This document shows positions 24,359-36,078 of a stretch of DNA of 64,000 nt, piece by piece. The DNA lies in the NCBI RefSeq assembly GCF_003711515.1, contig NW_021167085.1:373649-437648 (forward strand), read 5' to 3'. Position numbers and translations under genes: made by a program. Below the pieces are notes generated by a model. It was not told the DNA's origin. It made no database searches and worked only from the letters and a program-made list of their open reading frames with translations. Every line of letters starts with the position of its first letter. Within the stretch, counting starts at the first letter, position 1. This DNA comes from Sodiomyces alkalinus F11 (Eukaryota > Ascomycota > Sordariomycetes > Glomerellales > Plectosphaerellaceae).

Positions 24359-24957
24359 ATGGTGGACTTGATTTCTTTTGCTGGGCGGCTCTTCACCCGC
24401 GACGACGGGAATTGCGGCCCCTCGCCGTGCGAGAAGCCTGTGCCCACCACCCGCATCATTCTCATCGTTTCCCTTACCCTCGGGTGCGTCTCTTTCCTGT
24501 TCGCTTTCCGGGGATGCTTCCCTCTCCCCCCCTCCGGATAAACGAGTTCGGTCGCACTGACGGCTAACCTTTTTCCTCCTCCAGAGGCGCTGTTGTCCTC
24601 GGCACGCTCTTTGTACTTTTCCTTTTTCATCGACGTCGCCAACGGCGGGATAAGAGGGAAGACGCCATCGCAGACCTCGATCTCGGCGACGATATTATCG
24701 AAGATTACCCACCCGTCCAGAAGCCACGGCCCAGCCGGCAGAGGGAACAGCAAGAAGAACAACAGCGACGCCAACAACAATACGAGTATGGCTCTGAGAC
24801 TCCGAACCCGTTCGGGGAGTCGTCGCGCTGGGAGAATACACCAAACCATGGCAAGAGTCCTGTGATGCCCGGCCAGGGCAGGAGTCCTCTCCTGCCAAGT
24901 CACAGTGACGAGTGGTCGGGTGCCGGCAGCAGTAACAAACCTGGGGGCGACCCCTAG
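24359..24957 (+). CDS. Single-pass membrane protein, 165 aa
   Basis: Two exons (24359-24483 and 24585-24957; intron GTGCGT...CTCCAG, phase 2) give 165 aa. The N-terminus (MVDLISFAGRLFTRDDGNCG, then PSPCEKPVPTTR) has two cysteines. One membrane helix crosses the splice junction (IILIVSLTLGGAVVLGTLFV) and is followed by a basic stop-transfer segment FHRRRQRRDKR. The C-terminal 110 residues are polar, with an acidic patch (DLDLGDDIIEDYPP), a Gln-rich run and PNPFGES, probably cytosolic. That the helix is completed only by splicing supports the model. Function not recognised. Confidence 0.75.
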
Positions 24958-27258
24958 CGAGGTTGATCGCCTGTAGGGATGGATCGGAGAACGATGGGGA
25001 ATGCTTGGCATAATTATCACATGGGTTGTCGATAAAGGTGTCTCGGATGGGTGTCACCCGAAAGTTCGACACCGCTATTGTGGGCGTGGTCCGATTGACC
25101 AGAGAAAGCGCTCTACATTGTATTTTTTATGTGCTACGAATCTGGAACGACTGTCATACTGTGATGCAGCGTCTGGAATAGGACGGTGCATCATGAATTA
25201 GGGATGCGGCGTAGCGAAGTTCTGGCGAGTCGGACACAACTTTTCCCGCGAACAATCCGAGTAATTTTCCGCAGGCTGTTCATGCGCCATGGGATGTCAT
25301 GTTATGATGGAAGACTCGGCGGAGCCCTTCATAGTTTTCCCAGGTAAGTTGCCTTGGCCGCACGTTACCATCCAGATGATTTCGCTGCTGGTGTAGCGGC
25401 TTTGTAGCGGCAGTCTGCACAAACCTAAGCGGGCCAGTTCAATTGGTAAACGCCGACAGACAGTCCGGTTATACAATTTGTCGGGAGACTACGCAGTTCC
25501 ATGACTTTGGCGAGGCGATGTTTGATTTTCAACACTGAAGGAGAAACGCAGCGTTGCAGGTTTTTTTTTCCTTTTTTCCCTAGTCGAGTACGAGTGTTTG
25601 TTGAGCACCCTGTGGGACGGCCGAATCTTTAGGAATACCTACATACAAGGGCTGGCTCCTTGCGTCCCACAACGGCTGCGGCTACCGCGCGGCGGCGGAG
25701 GACAGGTGAAACGCCGACTAGCTAATTGACCAGACCGTTCAACGTCGTACAGCACGATTCACGAAATAAGGTGATATGAGTAATGATTCCTTGGGAGTTC
25801 TCCGAATTTGGAGTTCCTTACGCCCTGCCCGCGTACGGCGCAGTCGGGCGTCCCGGTGCCCGGGATGTGTCCTTGGAGTACGCCTGGTTGTAGGCATCCT
25901 GGTGTATGCAATCGGACTAGATGTCACAAGGGAAATAAAATAAACGATCGACCCCCGGTCGGTTGGGGAGAGCAGAGCCATTGCTCCGACTTGGGCTCAA
26001 TCTGAGATTCAGGGCAGAAAGACGAATGTTTGAGTTCGTTATCGTTGTCCATTGCACTTGTAGTAAGGAGCCTGGGAGTCTTGTGAAGGCGTATGTCCGT
26101 AGTATATCGCGACTTTGAGCCGGAAGGACAAATTACCTGTTACCTTGGATAAAATACGACTCGCTGGTGCAGCTGATAAAGGAAGGCATAGAATAGGAGA
26201 TAAGGCTGCTTATTAAGATAGTGGACCGACTTCTAATTAGAGAAAAGCGGTGGAGATTCCCGTGAAATGCAGCCACATGTGGTCAAGTGGGGTCGGAGTT
26301 AAAGCATCAACAGTGACTATCAAATTCGGGCCCACCCGTCAGCAACGGTCGGTGCACCAATACGGAGGAGGACGACTAATTGGGACGTCCCCTGGAATTA
26401 CCGTAGCCATCGCCTTAAACCGTAAAAGTCAATTCGCAAGGGGCCCTAGACCTTAACGTGGCTCCGAGTTATTTCATTTCCCTCGAGAATCGATCTGACA
26501 TGCAATGAAAAATACCAATTACTGGGCAATATCCGTAAAGCTTTGTGGTACGGGTAATAGGCAGAGACGGAGACGGGGCTGGACAGCACCGGGGGGAGTA
26601 CATAATTACATATGTACTTTGCACCTTGGGAAAACGCTCGGACCCTTCAACCCCTGTTCTCACTCATTCCGCTCTCCTCTCTCCGTCTCTGCCTCGTCTC
26701 TGCCTCCGTCCCCTATTCTTCCTCTCTCTCTGCCTCTCTGTCTCCGCTCAAGCCGAACCGCGTCTCCGGGATTGGTTCTGGTAGCTATGCGGTGATAATC
26801 GAGGAAGAGATTACCATTACCCACTTCGTACTGTATCATTGTGCTGCATGATACAGCATCGTCTCCATCGTCTCCATCGTTACCGAGAAACCCTCGACCA
26901 ACCGACGCTTATTTTCCCACGCTTGTCACTTTTCTTTTGGCGTGGCTTCATCTTGGCTGCCCCCTCCCCCGTTCATCCACCCTGTCCCTCGTCCCGCAAC
27001 CTACCTATTCTTTGTTTCTCCCCCCCTTTCCCCAGCCTCTCGTCTCTTTTCCACTCCGTACCCGTTCCCTAATCCCCATCTGACGCCGACGAACACATCC
27101 ACGCCTCCAATTGTCACAGCCACCCATTACCACCGAATCGCCCCTACCACCGTATCGTCGTTACACGAACTGGTCCTAATTCCGACATCGCCCAATGCGG
27201 TCAGCAACCCAGTCCACCCGACGACGACCACCCCAGAACTGATCGCGAAACGAACCGC
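24958..27258. other. Intergenic region
   Basis: About 2.3 kb with no supported exon. The last 600 bases (from about 26640) are strongly pyrimidine-rich and probably form the promoter and leader of the downstream membrane protein. A T-rich tract lies at 25560-25580. Confidence 0.5.
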
Positions 27259-28821
27259 ATGCGCCGCCCCAGCGCGGTGCTCAGCGAACAGCACCACCAG
27301 CAATACCGCCCCCACGGCGACGGAGGCTCCGTCTCCCCCATCTCCACGGAGTCAGGCCATGCTGGTGGTCTAGCAGGCGCAGGCGGCGGTCCCCTACCCA
27401 GCGAACCGAGCCTCACGAGCACGATGCTGGGCCGCGCGCGCGACAACAAGGCCGCCCACAACGGCAATGCCAACACCGCTACCGCTACCAACACGAACGC
27501 CAACACCAACACCAACACGGCCACGGCCGCGACGAGCACCAACAGCAACAGCAACAGCGGCAGTAGCAAACGCCAATCGCTCTACCACCCCCCCGCCGCC
27601 GCTCGGGGCGCCGCCCCTCCCGAGATCTACTGGTCCGAGGGCGCCACCCCGTCGGCATCCAACCTCGAGGACCCGGACGACGGCGCCAGCGCGAATCATG
27701 CCGGCACCACGGGGCCTGGCGTTGCGCGCAGCGTCAGCCGCTCGCGGGTCGGGAGCTACACGTTCTATCGGGAGCCGACGCCTGAGCCGCAGGAGAAGAC
27801 GTGTGGCGGTGGCGGCGGCGGTGGGCGTACCCGTCCCGTGTCGGGGTTTGGGTTGGGCATCATGAGGAATAAGAATATGCCTTTCGGCCGCAGTCGGAAG
27901 ACGGGGGACGAGTATGGTGAGCATCACGACAAGGAGACGGGGAATCCGTATGGTGGTCGTTACGGGTATGGAGGGTACGGCGAGATGGACGATAATGACA
28001 GCGCTGCTACCCATGCGAATAAACGGCCGAGGCTCTCTTGCTGTTCTTGTTGTCGGGGTCGGGGTTGGTTGTTTTGGGGCTTGGTTGCCCTTGTGGCTAT
28101 CATCCTTATTGGTGTGGCCGTCGGCTTAGGCGTGGGTTTGGGAATCAGGACACCCTCATCCGGAGGACAAGACGGGGTGGTCAAGGACGGTGGGAGCGGT
28201 TACGGGGACCCGGGAAGCAGCCGCACGGAGAGTGCATCTTCTTGGACGAGGTACGCGTTATTCTCTCTTCCCCCCACCCCCCCCCCCCCCCCCCCCCCCC
28301 CTTCCGTGTTTTCCTCCTTCATCTCTCCTTCCAATTCCCCCATCCCATCGGCACGTCTCCTTTGTCATTAGACAGCCATTGCTAACTGGAAAACCAGCAG
28401 CATAACAACCGCCTCAAACACCGCACCCACCTCCTCCCCCACGGCCCCGGCATCGACAAGCCCAGCAACCTTGACATCCGCCTCGTCCGACCCGCCCTTC
28501 CCGACAACGACGAGCAGCGGCTCCCTCACCTGCCCGGAATCGAACTACACGCTGTACTCGGTCCCCGGGTCGACGATCCTCTTCCTGCGCCTCTGCGGTG
28601 TGGACTACAGCGACGCGGCAGCCGAGAACATCCGCGACGTGCCGACGGAGAGCATGGCGGAGTGCATGCGCAACTGCGCCGGCACGTTCGGCTGCACCGG
28701 GTGCGGATGGGGCCCGTTGGATGTCGGGGCCGGGCCGCCGGATTTCAGGTGTTGGATGAAGGGGGGGTTGGAGGGGAGGCCGATATCTCGGGAGGGGTGG
28801 GAGTTTGCGGTGATGCAGTGA
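27259..28821 (+). CDS. Membrane protein with cysteine-rich C-terminal ectodomain
   Basis: Predicted 470-471 aa protein in two exons (27259-28250 and 28398-28821). The N-terminal 260 residues are low-complexity: Asn/Thr/Ala repeats (TNTNANTNTNTAT), a Gly run and a Gly/Tyr segment. A cysteine cluster LSCCSCCRGRG precedes one helix, WLFWGLVALVAIILIGVAVG. After a Ser/Thr-rich stalk, the last 100 residues hold at least seven cysteines (CPES, LCGVDYSD, CMRNCAG, CTGCGWG, FRCWMK), resembling a PAN/Apple-like lectin module. Topology would put this domain outside the cell. The acceptor is CAGCAG, so either of two AGs can be used in phase, changing one Ser. The intron contains a 25-C run. Function unknown; perhaps a cell-wall or surface sensor. 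Confidence 0.75.
28277..28301. repeat. C25 homopolymer within an intron
   Basis: Twenty-five C in a row, preceded by CCCCCCA, within the intron of the preceding membrane protein gene. It acts as part of a very long pyrimidine tract but lies about 95 bases before the acceptor. Confidence 0.9.
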
Positions 28822-29237
28822 TGAATATGTTCGAGGGGTCGCTCGCTTTTGGTTTCCTTTATCATCTCCCCGTTTCCATCCCTTTTTTTTTTTTTTCGTT
28901 TTTCCTCCCTTCTTCTTTTGGGCGCGGAAGTGGCGTGCATGATACACGTCTATAGACAGCCTCCGGTTTTACATACCCCTTACTACGTGTAGATACCTCT
29001 ACAATTTTACTAATTCTCTTGATCACATGTTCATTTTCTGCCTGAGGATTTGGTAGGACCCGTCGGATGATGAACAAAATTCGGTATGCAAGGGTAAAGG
29101 AACGGTTTTTGGATGTACGAAGATTAGGAGCAAAAAGAAAGTCAAAGGGATAAGAAGTACAGGTAGGGTAATTTGGATGCAAGATATATGATAATATCAC
29201 CACTGAAGAAGGTCCCAACTCGTTCGTTATCTTCAGG
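28822..29237. other. Convergent 3' region
   Basis: Between the membrane protein (+) and the candidate peptide gene (-). A T14 tract lies at about 28882-28896. No exon seen. Confidence 0.5.
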
Positions 29238-29565
29238 TTACAGATCATCCTCATCGACAAGAAGAATGGTCTCCTTGGCAAGAAGAGTAATCTTCCGGAC
29301 AGAAAGACCAATCTTCTTGTCGAGGAGAACATCTGGAATCTGAAGATGACAAAGTGAGCGCCTTGTTGAGAGTTCTACGTGACCCATTTCCCAAAGTCAA
29401 TTCATATCCAGCATTATGCCCTCCACCCAGATTCCGGTTTTTGGTTCATTTTGCAAGGCTGTCGGCGTGTAGGAATGTCGGTAGATGGTCCCGAACGTCT
29501 CAACCTAGGGCTGCTTCGGGGGCGGAGATGGCGAATGCGGCGGTAAAGAGTGGGAGAAAACGCAT
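29238..29565 (-). CDS. Candidate small secreted peptide, 51 aa
   Basis: Minus-strand ATG at 29565 opens MRFLPLFTAAFAISAPEAAL, a plausible signal peptide with a hydrophobic core. The frame stops soon after, but joining 29505 to 29332 (intron GTTGAG...TTCCAG, phase 1) gives a 51-aa protein. The second exon reads DVLLDKKIGLSVRKITLLAK, then ETILLVDEDDL and stop. It contains an imperfect internal repeat (LLDKKIGLSVRK against LLAKETILLVDE). Alternating hydrophobic and charged residues look non-random. The donor GTTGAG is weak and the gene is short, so the model is tentative. It could be a secreted effector-like peptide or a chance reading. Confidence 0.4.
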
Positions 29566-31871
29566 TTGACAGGGTCTTGGTCGGCTGGTCGCATGAACGT
29601 GGTTGGGAGACGCAGCGAGATGGTTGTTCTGGAGTCGAAGGAGCCGAGCGGGGTTGGAATGAGAGACAGGGCAGGGCTTAAAAGAAGTAACGAACGAGAC
29701 AGCACACAAAGCTCGGGAGAGGTAGCGAATATGCTGTATTCGCCGATGATTCTCCCCAACTTGAAAGAGGCGGTCAAAGTTGAGATGAAGTGATTGAAAA
29801 TGAAATATGGAAACAATGAGCTTGAGATGAAATGGCGCAACACCGGCCCCTTGCCGCTTGTTAGGGCCCAACCCGTTGTGGGTTAGATATGAAGCTGGGG
29901 ACTCTGCTATTCCTAAAGTGGCTAAAGTGGAAATCCCATTGAGAACTCGGACACGACGAATACGTTATATGATTGGCTTTGACCTCGACCGTTAAGGTAA
30001 TCGGCGTGGGGGGCGGCACGCACTCGCAATTCGCAACGGCTTGGGGTGGCGCAGTTCAGCCACGGTGCCATCTGAATTAACCGGACTCGTACAAAAAAAA
30101 AAAAAAGGGGGGAGAGAGAGAGAGAACTAGAATGTGGTTTCCGAGGGCTTCCGTGCTCGGCTCTGTCGAACAAGCATTGGTGTTGAGAAACTCGATCAGT
30201 ACAGTGTACACTACACTTACGTTGTAGGCCCGAGGCAACCTGTCCTTTCAGCGATCCTACAAGGTGGAGTAAAGGTGGAGTACCTAAATCCCCGATAATT
30301 CGCTGTTCAACAATGAATTGTTGCCCCGTCATACATGTAATGACTTCCAGTCTTGGCCGCTGACAATACAACGTACCTGTACACCCCAAAATAGAAGAAG
30401 AGGCACGTGCTGTTAGCGTCGGAAACGCCCCATCGTCTCTTTTTACTCTGCTAGGCGACGCGTCCCCGTTCAAAAGCGTCAGCAGATGGGCTGTACCACC
30501 CCAAATAACCAAATATTTCCTCCGGGGAAGAAGCGCCGCGGACGCTCACGTGGCCTGGTCAACGTTCAGGAACTCTTTCCTTCCCCTTGTTGAGCCGCTC
30601 TCCTGGGCCGTATCCGGTCTTGACGTGTCGTCCCCTCGTCAGCGCATTACCCCTCCATTACCTAATGATTGTTCTCCCTTGTTCTCCCTGCAGCAGAGGA
30701 GCGGCGAACAGTGAGCCAACCATGCACACATACGATACGCAGGAGGTAATTACATACACGTACCGTGTACAACGGCAGGTTGTGGGTGGGGGGTGGGGAT
30801 GGGGCAAAGACTCGTCGATCCCCCGGTCGGGCATCAGCTCTTGGCGCCGTGTCTCATCGCATCGTTGTTTTTCTTTCTTTCGGTCGGTCGGTCCTGCGCA
30901 TCAACCCCACTTAACACCCTCCTGTCCCACTCCCACGTCCTTGAAAATCTGGAGGTGGATTTTCCCCGGTTGCAACGTACGTTGTACTGACGCGATCGAG
31001 ACCCCCTACAACATACACTTACTCCCCCCCGCTTTCTTGAAGAGAGGTCGCAAATGCGGGGTGCATGCGTCGGCCTCGCCAGGTGGCTGCGCTAGAAATC
31101 CTCACCTGGGAACGATGGAACCTCGCGTTGCCCGTTAGGGTACAGGTACGGAGTATGCATTACAACTACCTTAGTGTACGAAAACTAACTGGCCTGACTG
31201 AAGACCCGTGTACAACGTGCCGATACGGGTGTGGCCCTGATCCTTGGCCCTGATCCGTCGGCTAGTGCGCAGTGGCGCACACACACACACATTCTCACTG
31301 GGGTACACCGTACCTGATGTTACATGGAGGCTCTCTAAGGTACCTTAGCAAGTCGATAGTCTACCTCACGTCTCGCCTGACGCGCATTGCTGACAAGCTA
31401 CGGCACAGATGGACTCTTTGGAAGTAAAAAGGGACGTCACGGGGTCCTTGATACAGGAAGTGGGTTCCCCTTTCCCCCCCGGGAATAGACCCAATCCCTC
31501 ATTACGCTGTACCGTCTTTGGTCTTAGGGCCCGAGTTTAGCACAAGCACAGACAAGAAATGGGAACTCGCCTGTCCGGCACCAGACAAAGGGAAAGACCA
31601 CATAATGAGTAATTAGAGGTATATTCAATTAGCTGTCTAAGGTACACCTTCCCGCCTGTCCCTGTATCCCATCGCGTCCGTCCCACCCAGGACAGGGCCG
31701 TTATCAGATCCACGAGAAGAGAAGAGCGTCCACAGAATGCCGTAATCAATTTCTTTTGCAACACCAGATGTACAGCTTGCCCAAGAGTATAACAAACAAG
31801 AAAGAAGAATAAAAAGAAGAATAAAAAGAAGAAAAGTAAAGAAAAAAACGCCGTCCCATCCCATTTTGTTA
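29566..31871. other. Long intergenic region
   Basis: About 2.3 kb without a supported exon. It holds an A/G-rich tract (about 30091-30125), a perfect CTAAGGTACCTTAG palindrome at 31335, TACGTTGTA words at 30218 and 30978, and a short (CA)n near 31279. Confidence 0.5.
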
Positions 31872-32876
31872 TCATTGCACAGCCACCAAGCTCGTCTCCA
31901 ACCTATATAGGTCTGTCAACCCATCGGCGATGCGCTTCAGCTCCTCGTCAGACGGCCGCACGCAAGGCTTGCGCGGCTCGCCGCCATACTGCTCAAAATG
32001 GCCCATGGCAGCCTTGACGCCCACGAACCCCGTCTTGATAGCGACCCAGTCGCCCTTGGCCACGATGGCCTGCAGCCTCCGCGCCTCCTGGAGCCGGCCC
32101 AAGCGGAACAGCTCCATGATGCGCACGCAGGCGCGCGGCGCAATGTTCGCCAGGCCAGAGATGGTGCCGTGCGCGCCGACGACCTGGCCCTGGAGGATGA
32201 AATCCGCACTGCCGCCCGCGACGAAGAAGCCCTCGGGCACGTCCTCGACCACGCGCGCCAGCTTGCCCGTGTTGCCGCACGTCAGCTTGACCCCGACGAC
32301 GTTGGGGTGCTGCGCGATGCGCACGACGGCGTCCGAGCTGAGGTCCCGCCCCGCCGCCGCGCCGGGGAAGTTGTACACCAGCAGCGGCAGCGGGCTCTCG
32401 TCCGCCACGTCGTAAAAGTACTGCACGATCTTGTCGTCGTCCAGCAGGCCGCCGTAGTAGCTGGGCGGGAGCATCAGGGCGTGCGAGGCCCCGCTCTTGG
32501 CCGCGTCGCGGCAGAGTTGCAGCGTTTCCCGCGTCGACTGCGCGCCGCACCCTGCGATCAGCGGCATCTTGACGTCGTGGCCGCCTTCTTGGTGGATCGT
32601 GTCGGCGGCGCAGCGGGTGATGGCGCTGCGCTCTTCCCGCGTCAGGTGGGCTACCTCGCCGTTGGAGCCGTGGACGACGATGCCTGTCACGCCGGCGTGG
32701 ATGAGGCGGATGAGGTGTCTCTCGAGTGTGGTGGTGTCGATCTCGTCTGCTTCGGTGAAGAATGAGAGTGTGGGGACGTAGACACCTTCAGGTAATCTGT
32801 GATGCATCGCCTTGGGCTGGCCGTATGCCGCTGTCCCTTCGGTGGCGGGTGGTGATGCTGGTGCTGTAGCAGGCAT
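31872..32876 (-). CDS. DapA/HOGA-family aldolase
   Basis: Single-exon 334-aa member of the class I aldolase family that includes dihydrodipicolinate synthase, 4-hydroxy-2-oxoglutarate aldolase and keto-deoxy-sugar acid aldolases. VYVPTLSFF opens the barrel. HGSNGEVAHLTREER corresponds to the G(T/S)xGE substrate-carboxylate loop. Tyr168 in LLVYNFPG is the proton relay and Lys197 in VVGVKLTCGN is the Schiff-base lysine. Fungi make lysine by the aminoadipate route, so a lysine-pathway role is unlikely. Catabolic cleavage of a 2-keto acid (sugar acid or hydroxyproline route) is the better guess. The start at 32876 is chosen for the family-like N-terminus; in-frame ATGs at 32915 and 33053 exist. 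Confidence 0.88.
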   Translation of the reverse strand: MPATAPASPPATEGTAAYGQPKAMHHRLPEGVYVPTLSFFTEADEIDTTTLERHLIRLIHAGVTGIVVHGSNGEVAHLTREERSAITRCAADTIHQEGGHDVKMPLIAGCGAQSTRETLQLCRDAAKSGASHALMLPPSYYGGLLDDDKIVQYFYDVADESPLPLLVYNFPGAAAGRDLSSDAVVRIAQHPNVVGVKLTCGNTGKLARVVEDVPEGFFVAGGSADFILQGQVVGAHGTISGLANIAPRACVRIMELFRLGRLQEARRLQAIVAKGDWVAIKTGFVGVKAAMGHFEQYGGEPRKPCVRPSDEELKRIADGLTDLYRLETSLVAVQ

Positions 32877-35800
32877 GGTGTATGTATATGGGTGGGGGGC
32901 GGACTGGTAGGGCATAGAATGTATGGCTCGTGTACGGATATGTGTACGTCCTTCGTAGGCAAGGAGAAAGGGGAAGCCTGAGAGAGGAGAAGCGTATATA
33001 GTACCACAGGGGGGACTGTAAAGATTCAGTCTAGAGAAGGTGTTCCAGCCCACAGGTGAAAGACTTTTGAGATGAACAACTAGATAGTTGTGACCGAGTG
33101 GTAATATTATGGAGACACGGATGGAAAATGAATTAGAAAGGAGGATTTAACGAGAACAAGACACATCCCAACTGCCCCCTTTTAAAAGAAAAGAAAGCAA
33201 AAAAACAAGAAAAAAAAATAAAGGGGGTAAATGGCGAAAATACGTATTGGTCAAATAGACCCAATGCCGACGAGGGTCACGAGACGGATAACCGTCTCTT
33301 AGGCCCAAGCGGTCTCCCAACACTTTCCCCCTTACGATCAAGGACCAGGAGACCAGCCATGGGGACTAATTTACAGTTCTGGCGTAGCTTGGCGCCTATG
33401 GGGTTTTTGGTTTATATTTTCTTTTTCTTTTTGTCTTGGGTCACAGCGTGGGGGTTTAACGGTCCAGACGCCAGGCCGTATTCGTCGGCCCCGCGTATGT
33501 ACGTTGTAAGCGTGAATACCGAATGGCTTGCCTGGGGTTGCGTGGGAGCGTAATTAGTGCGTACAACCAAGGCGGTGTACCGAGTTGGCCGAGTTCGGCA
33601 GGGCGCTCGCTCAGATTGGGCCGACTTGACGGAGGCAAAAGTCGGGGAAAGGCCGTTAAGACGAAGGAGTTAGGGAATCGTAGGACAGGTGCAACACTTC
33701 CCCTAACACTTGCACGGTGAGACGAGACGAGACCCCCACGCTGACCAGTGGTCCAGCCCTGGCACTGTAATGTCAATTCCTATTTCACAAGGTACCTAAG
33801 GTACCATAGGTACCATAGGGATTCATCGGCTGACAAGGACCCCAGCCAGTGGGCGCAGGAACGTCCAAAACCCGGCTTTAGCGCTGGCCAAGTCGAGGTT
33901 TCTGGACCATACGATTCGTTCGTCCACGGGTGTGACCTCCTTTTGGTTTCGGTATAGTAAGCTGCGGCTTCGGAAGATTTGTCCACGCATCATGCTATGG
34001 TCCAGAGGGCTGGGACTGGCTGGGGAGAGTCACGGGCTCGTCGGGGAAGACCTTACGGATATCCATGCGTATCCCTTGGCCTGCCCTAGAACCGACGAGA
34101 AGTAGGACAGAACAGGACAGGACACACTGGTTGGGCCAAGATCGGACTGACAATGCCGCGCAAACAAGATATTGGTGGGAAAAGTACTCCGTACTCCGTA
34201 CTTTCGTACTATGTATGCAGGAGAGATTCGATGAATTCGATGGGGGCTGCTTCGCGTGGGAAGACCGACCAGAACAGAGGCTGCGTGGGGGAAAGTGGCT
34301 ACCTTGCTTGGCGACGATCTTTGCGGATAGCAGTGAGGATCGGCATTGATTGATCGCCGCACCGTCGACAACCTTGCTTTTCTACCGGCCAAAGTTGCAC
34401 ACGCTTGCTTGCCTGCGCGACAATTTCAGTGCTCCGAAATAGAATCCAATCTCGTTGCTACTCTGATATCATGTCCCGCCTACCGTGACCCGAGATTAAT
34501 TACCGTGGGGCCTCGGACATTGGGGCACGGCACGCCGCACAGTCAGCTTCGGACTGTTTCCGAGGGGGGGCATAATACATACCCATTACCTCCCCACGTA
34601 GGAGAGATAACTGAGCCCGGTAAAGAAAGACCATGCACGGATGTCTAGTCTAGCAAGTGCAGTTTGCAATTACTCCGACATCTCCAGATTGCCCCAGGTT
34701 GAATCACGAGACCAGGCGGTGCGTGCAGCGTGGCAGTCGTGGAGTGGTTCAAGGGGGAAGATATATTCGGAAGGAATGTATGTGTATGTTGTATGTATGT
34801 ACGCCCCTGTGACACGATACACCGGAGTGTCCAACCTCCAGTTGGAACATCGTGGGTGGATTCGATCGATGCATCGCGGGGGACTCGTGAGCAAACACGT
34901 ACGAAGTGCAAGAACGGCACAAGGCGGTATGGCACGGTGCGCATACAAACGTGAGGGGGGCTCGAAAAGAGGCAAGGTCGTTGACATTCAGTGAGGTCTA
35001 GCCTCTAGCCTCTAGCCTCTCACCGCCTCCGAGTTCCTCGTCGACTCGATGCTTGGTGAGGAAAGAGCGGGCAGCGCGTTGACGTCGGGCCGCGAGGCTC
35101 GTCAGGTCGTTGTGGTAATTTATTGTGGTGTATTGTGGTGGATCAGGCGAACCTTGGTGCAGGCCATATTGGCGAGACGCGCGTTGGATCAGTTTTCGGC
35201 TGGGTGCAGATGGGGGGCCGGGGCCCGGAGGCCGCGCGGGGCGGCTGGCCTGGCTGTCGCCTGTCTGTACGTTGTAAGACGCTGAGAACTGGGGGATCAG
35301 AGGCAGGCCTCAAAAAAAGATGGTCAGGTAGGTGTAGAGAGACAACCAGACAACCGGGTAGAGAACCTTCGATGAACAACCCACAACCCAGCCCTAGGTA
35401 TTCAAGTTCTTTCTGTTCTCTTGAGGTCTGAGGTCGCGACGGTTCGTTAGAGGACCACCTTACCTAGGTACCTTATTAAGGTATGTACTTACCACCCCCA
35501 CGGTTTGCAATTTAAAGCGAGAATGAGTTGCGGGGCAAATTATGGAGACTCTCCGTAGCGACATCAGATCAGACAAAGGATTACGGATTGCGGATTGCGG
35601 ATTGTAGGGAGACCACTGCATTTGTTTTCCAACGAGTTGTTTCTTTTAATGTTGAGGGCAACGACTTTTATTTCGGCCACAATCCTGAACTCAAACATGA
35701 CCAATTGAGCCACCCGGGAAGTTCCAGTGGCTTGACCCACTCGGATCGTCATAAGTCCAGAATACATACATACAGTGTACAACGTAGGTACCTAGGGTGG

Positions 35801-36078
35801 ATCTGGTGGACCTGGCCTCTCCACTCCACAAAAGACCGCTTTTCTCCAGCCTTATATCCACGACAACGACAACGACGAAGGCCAAAAGGAGTGACCACAT
35901 CGTCTCAATCAATCCAATCTTACCGGATAGGCCGTACCAGCGACTCGCTGATTATCATAATTCCCAGATATCTCACCCCCAACTCATATCATCAGACACC
36001 TTGACAATCTGAGGTTCTCCTCCAAAACGGCTCGTCTCCTCCCTGATCCCTCCACCTCATAAGTCATGGCCAAGACCT
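32877..36078. other. Long intergenic region
   Basis: About 3.2 kb with no supported exon. Present are GGTACC-type palindromes (33791-33820, 35461-35481, 35785-35797), TACAACGTA words (33500, 35268, 35778), three tandem copies of CTAGCCT at about 34998-35018, and tandem GGATTGC at about 35583-35607. Base composition and lack of long frames argue against a missed large gene. Confidence 0.5.

Noticed and set aside
25430..25500. tRNA-like stretch with CAATTGGTAAACGCC
   Set aside because: No matching B-box (GGTTCRANYCC) and no acceptor-stem pairing could be made by eye.
30587..31138. 183-codon plus-strand frame in the 30-31 kb intergenic region
   Set aside because: Low-information composition, begins in promoter-like repeats, no splice partner and no recognisable motif.
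35528..36004. 158-codon plus-strand frame upstream of the HD enzyme
   Set aside because: Contains the GGATTGC tandem repeat and palindromic GTAGGTACC word; no domain or conserved look.
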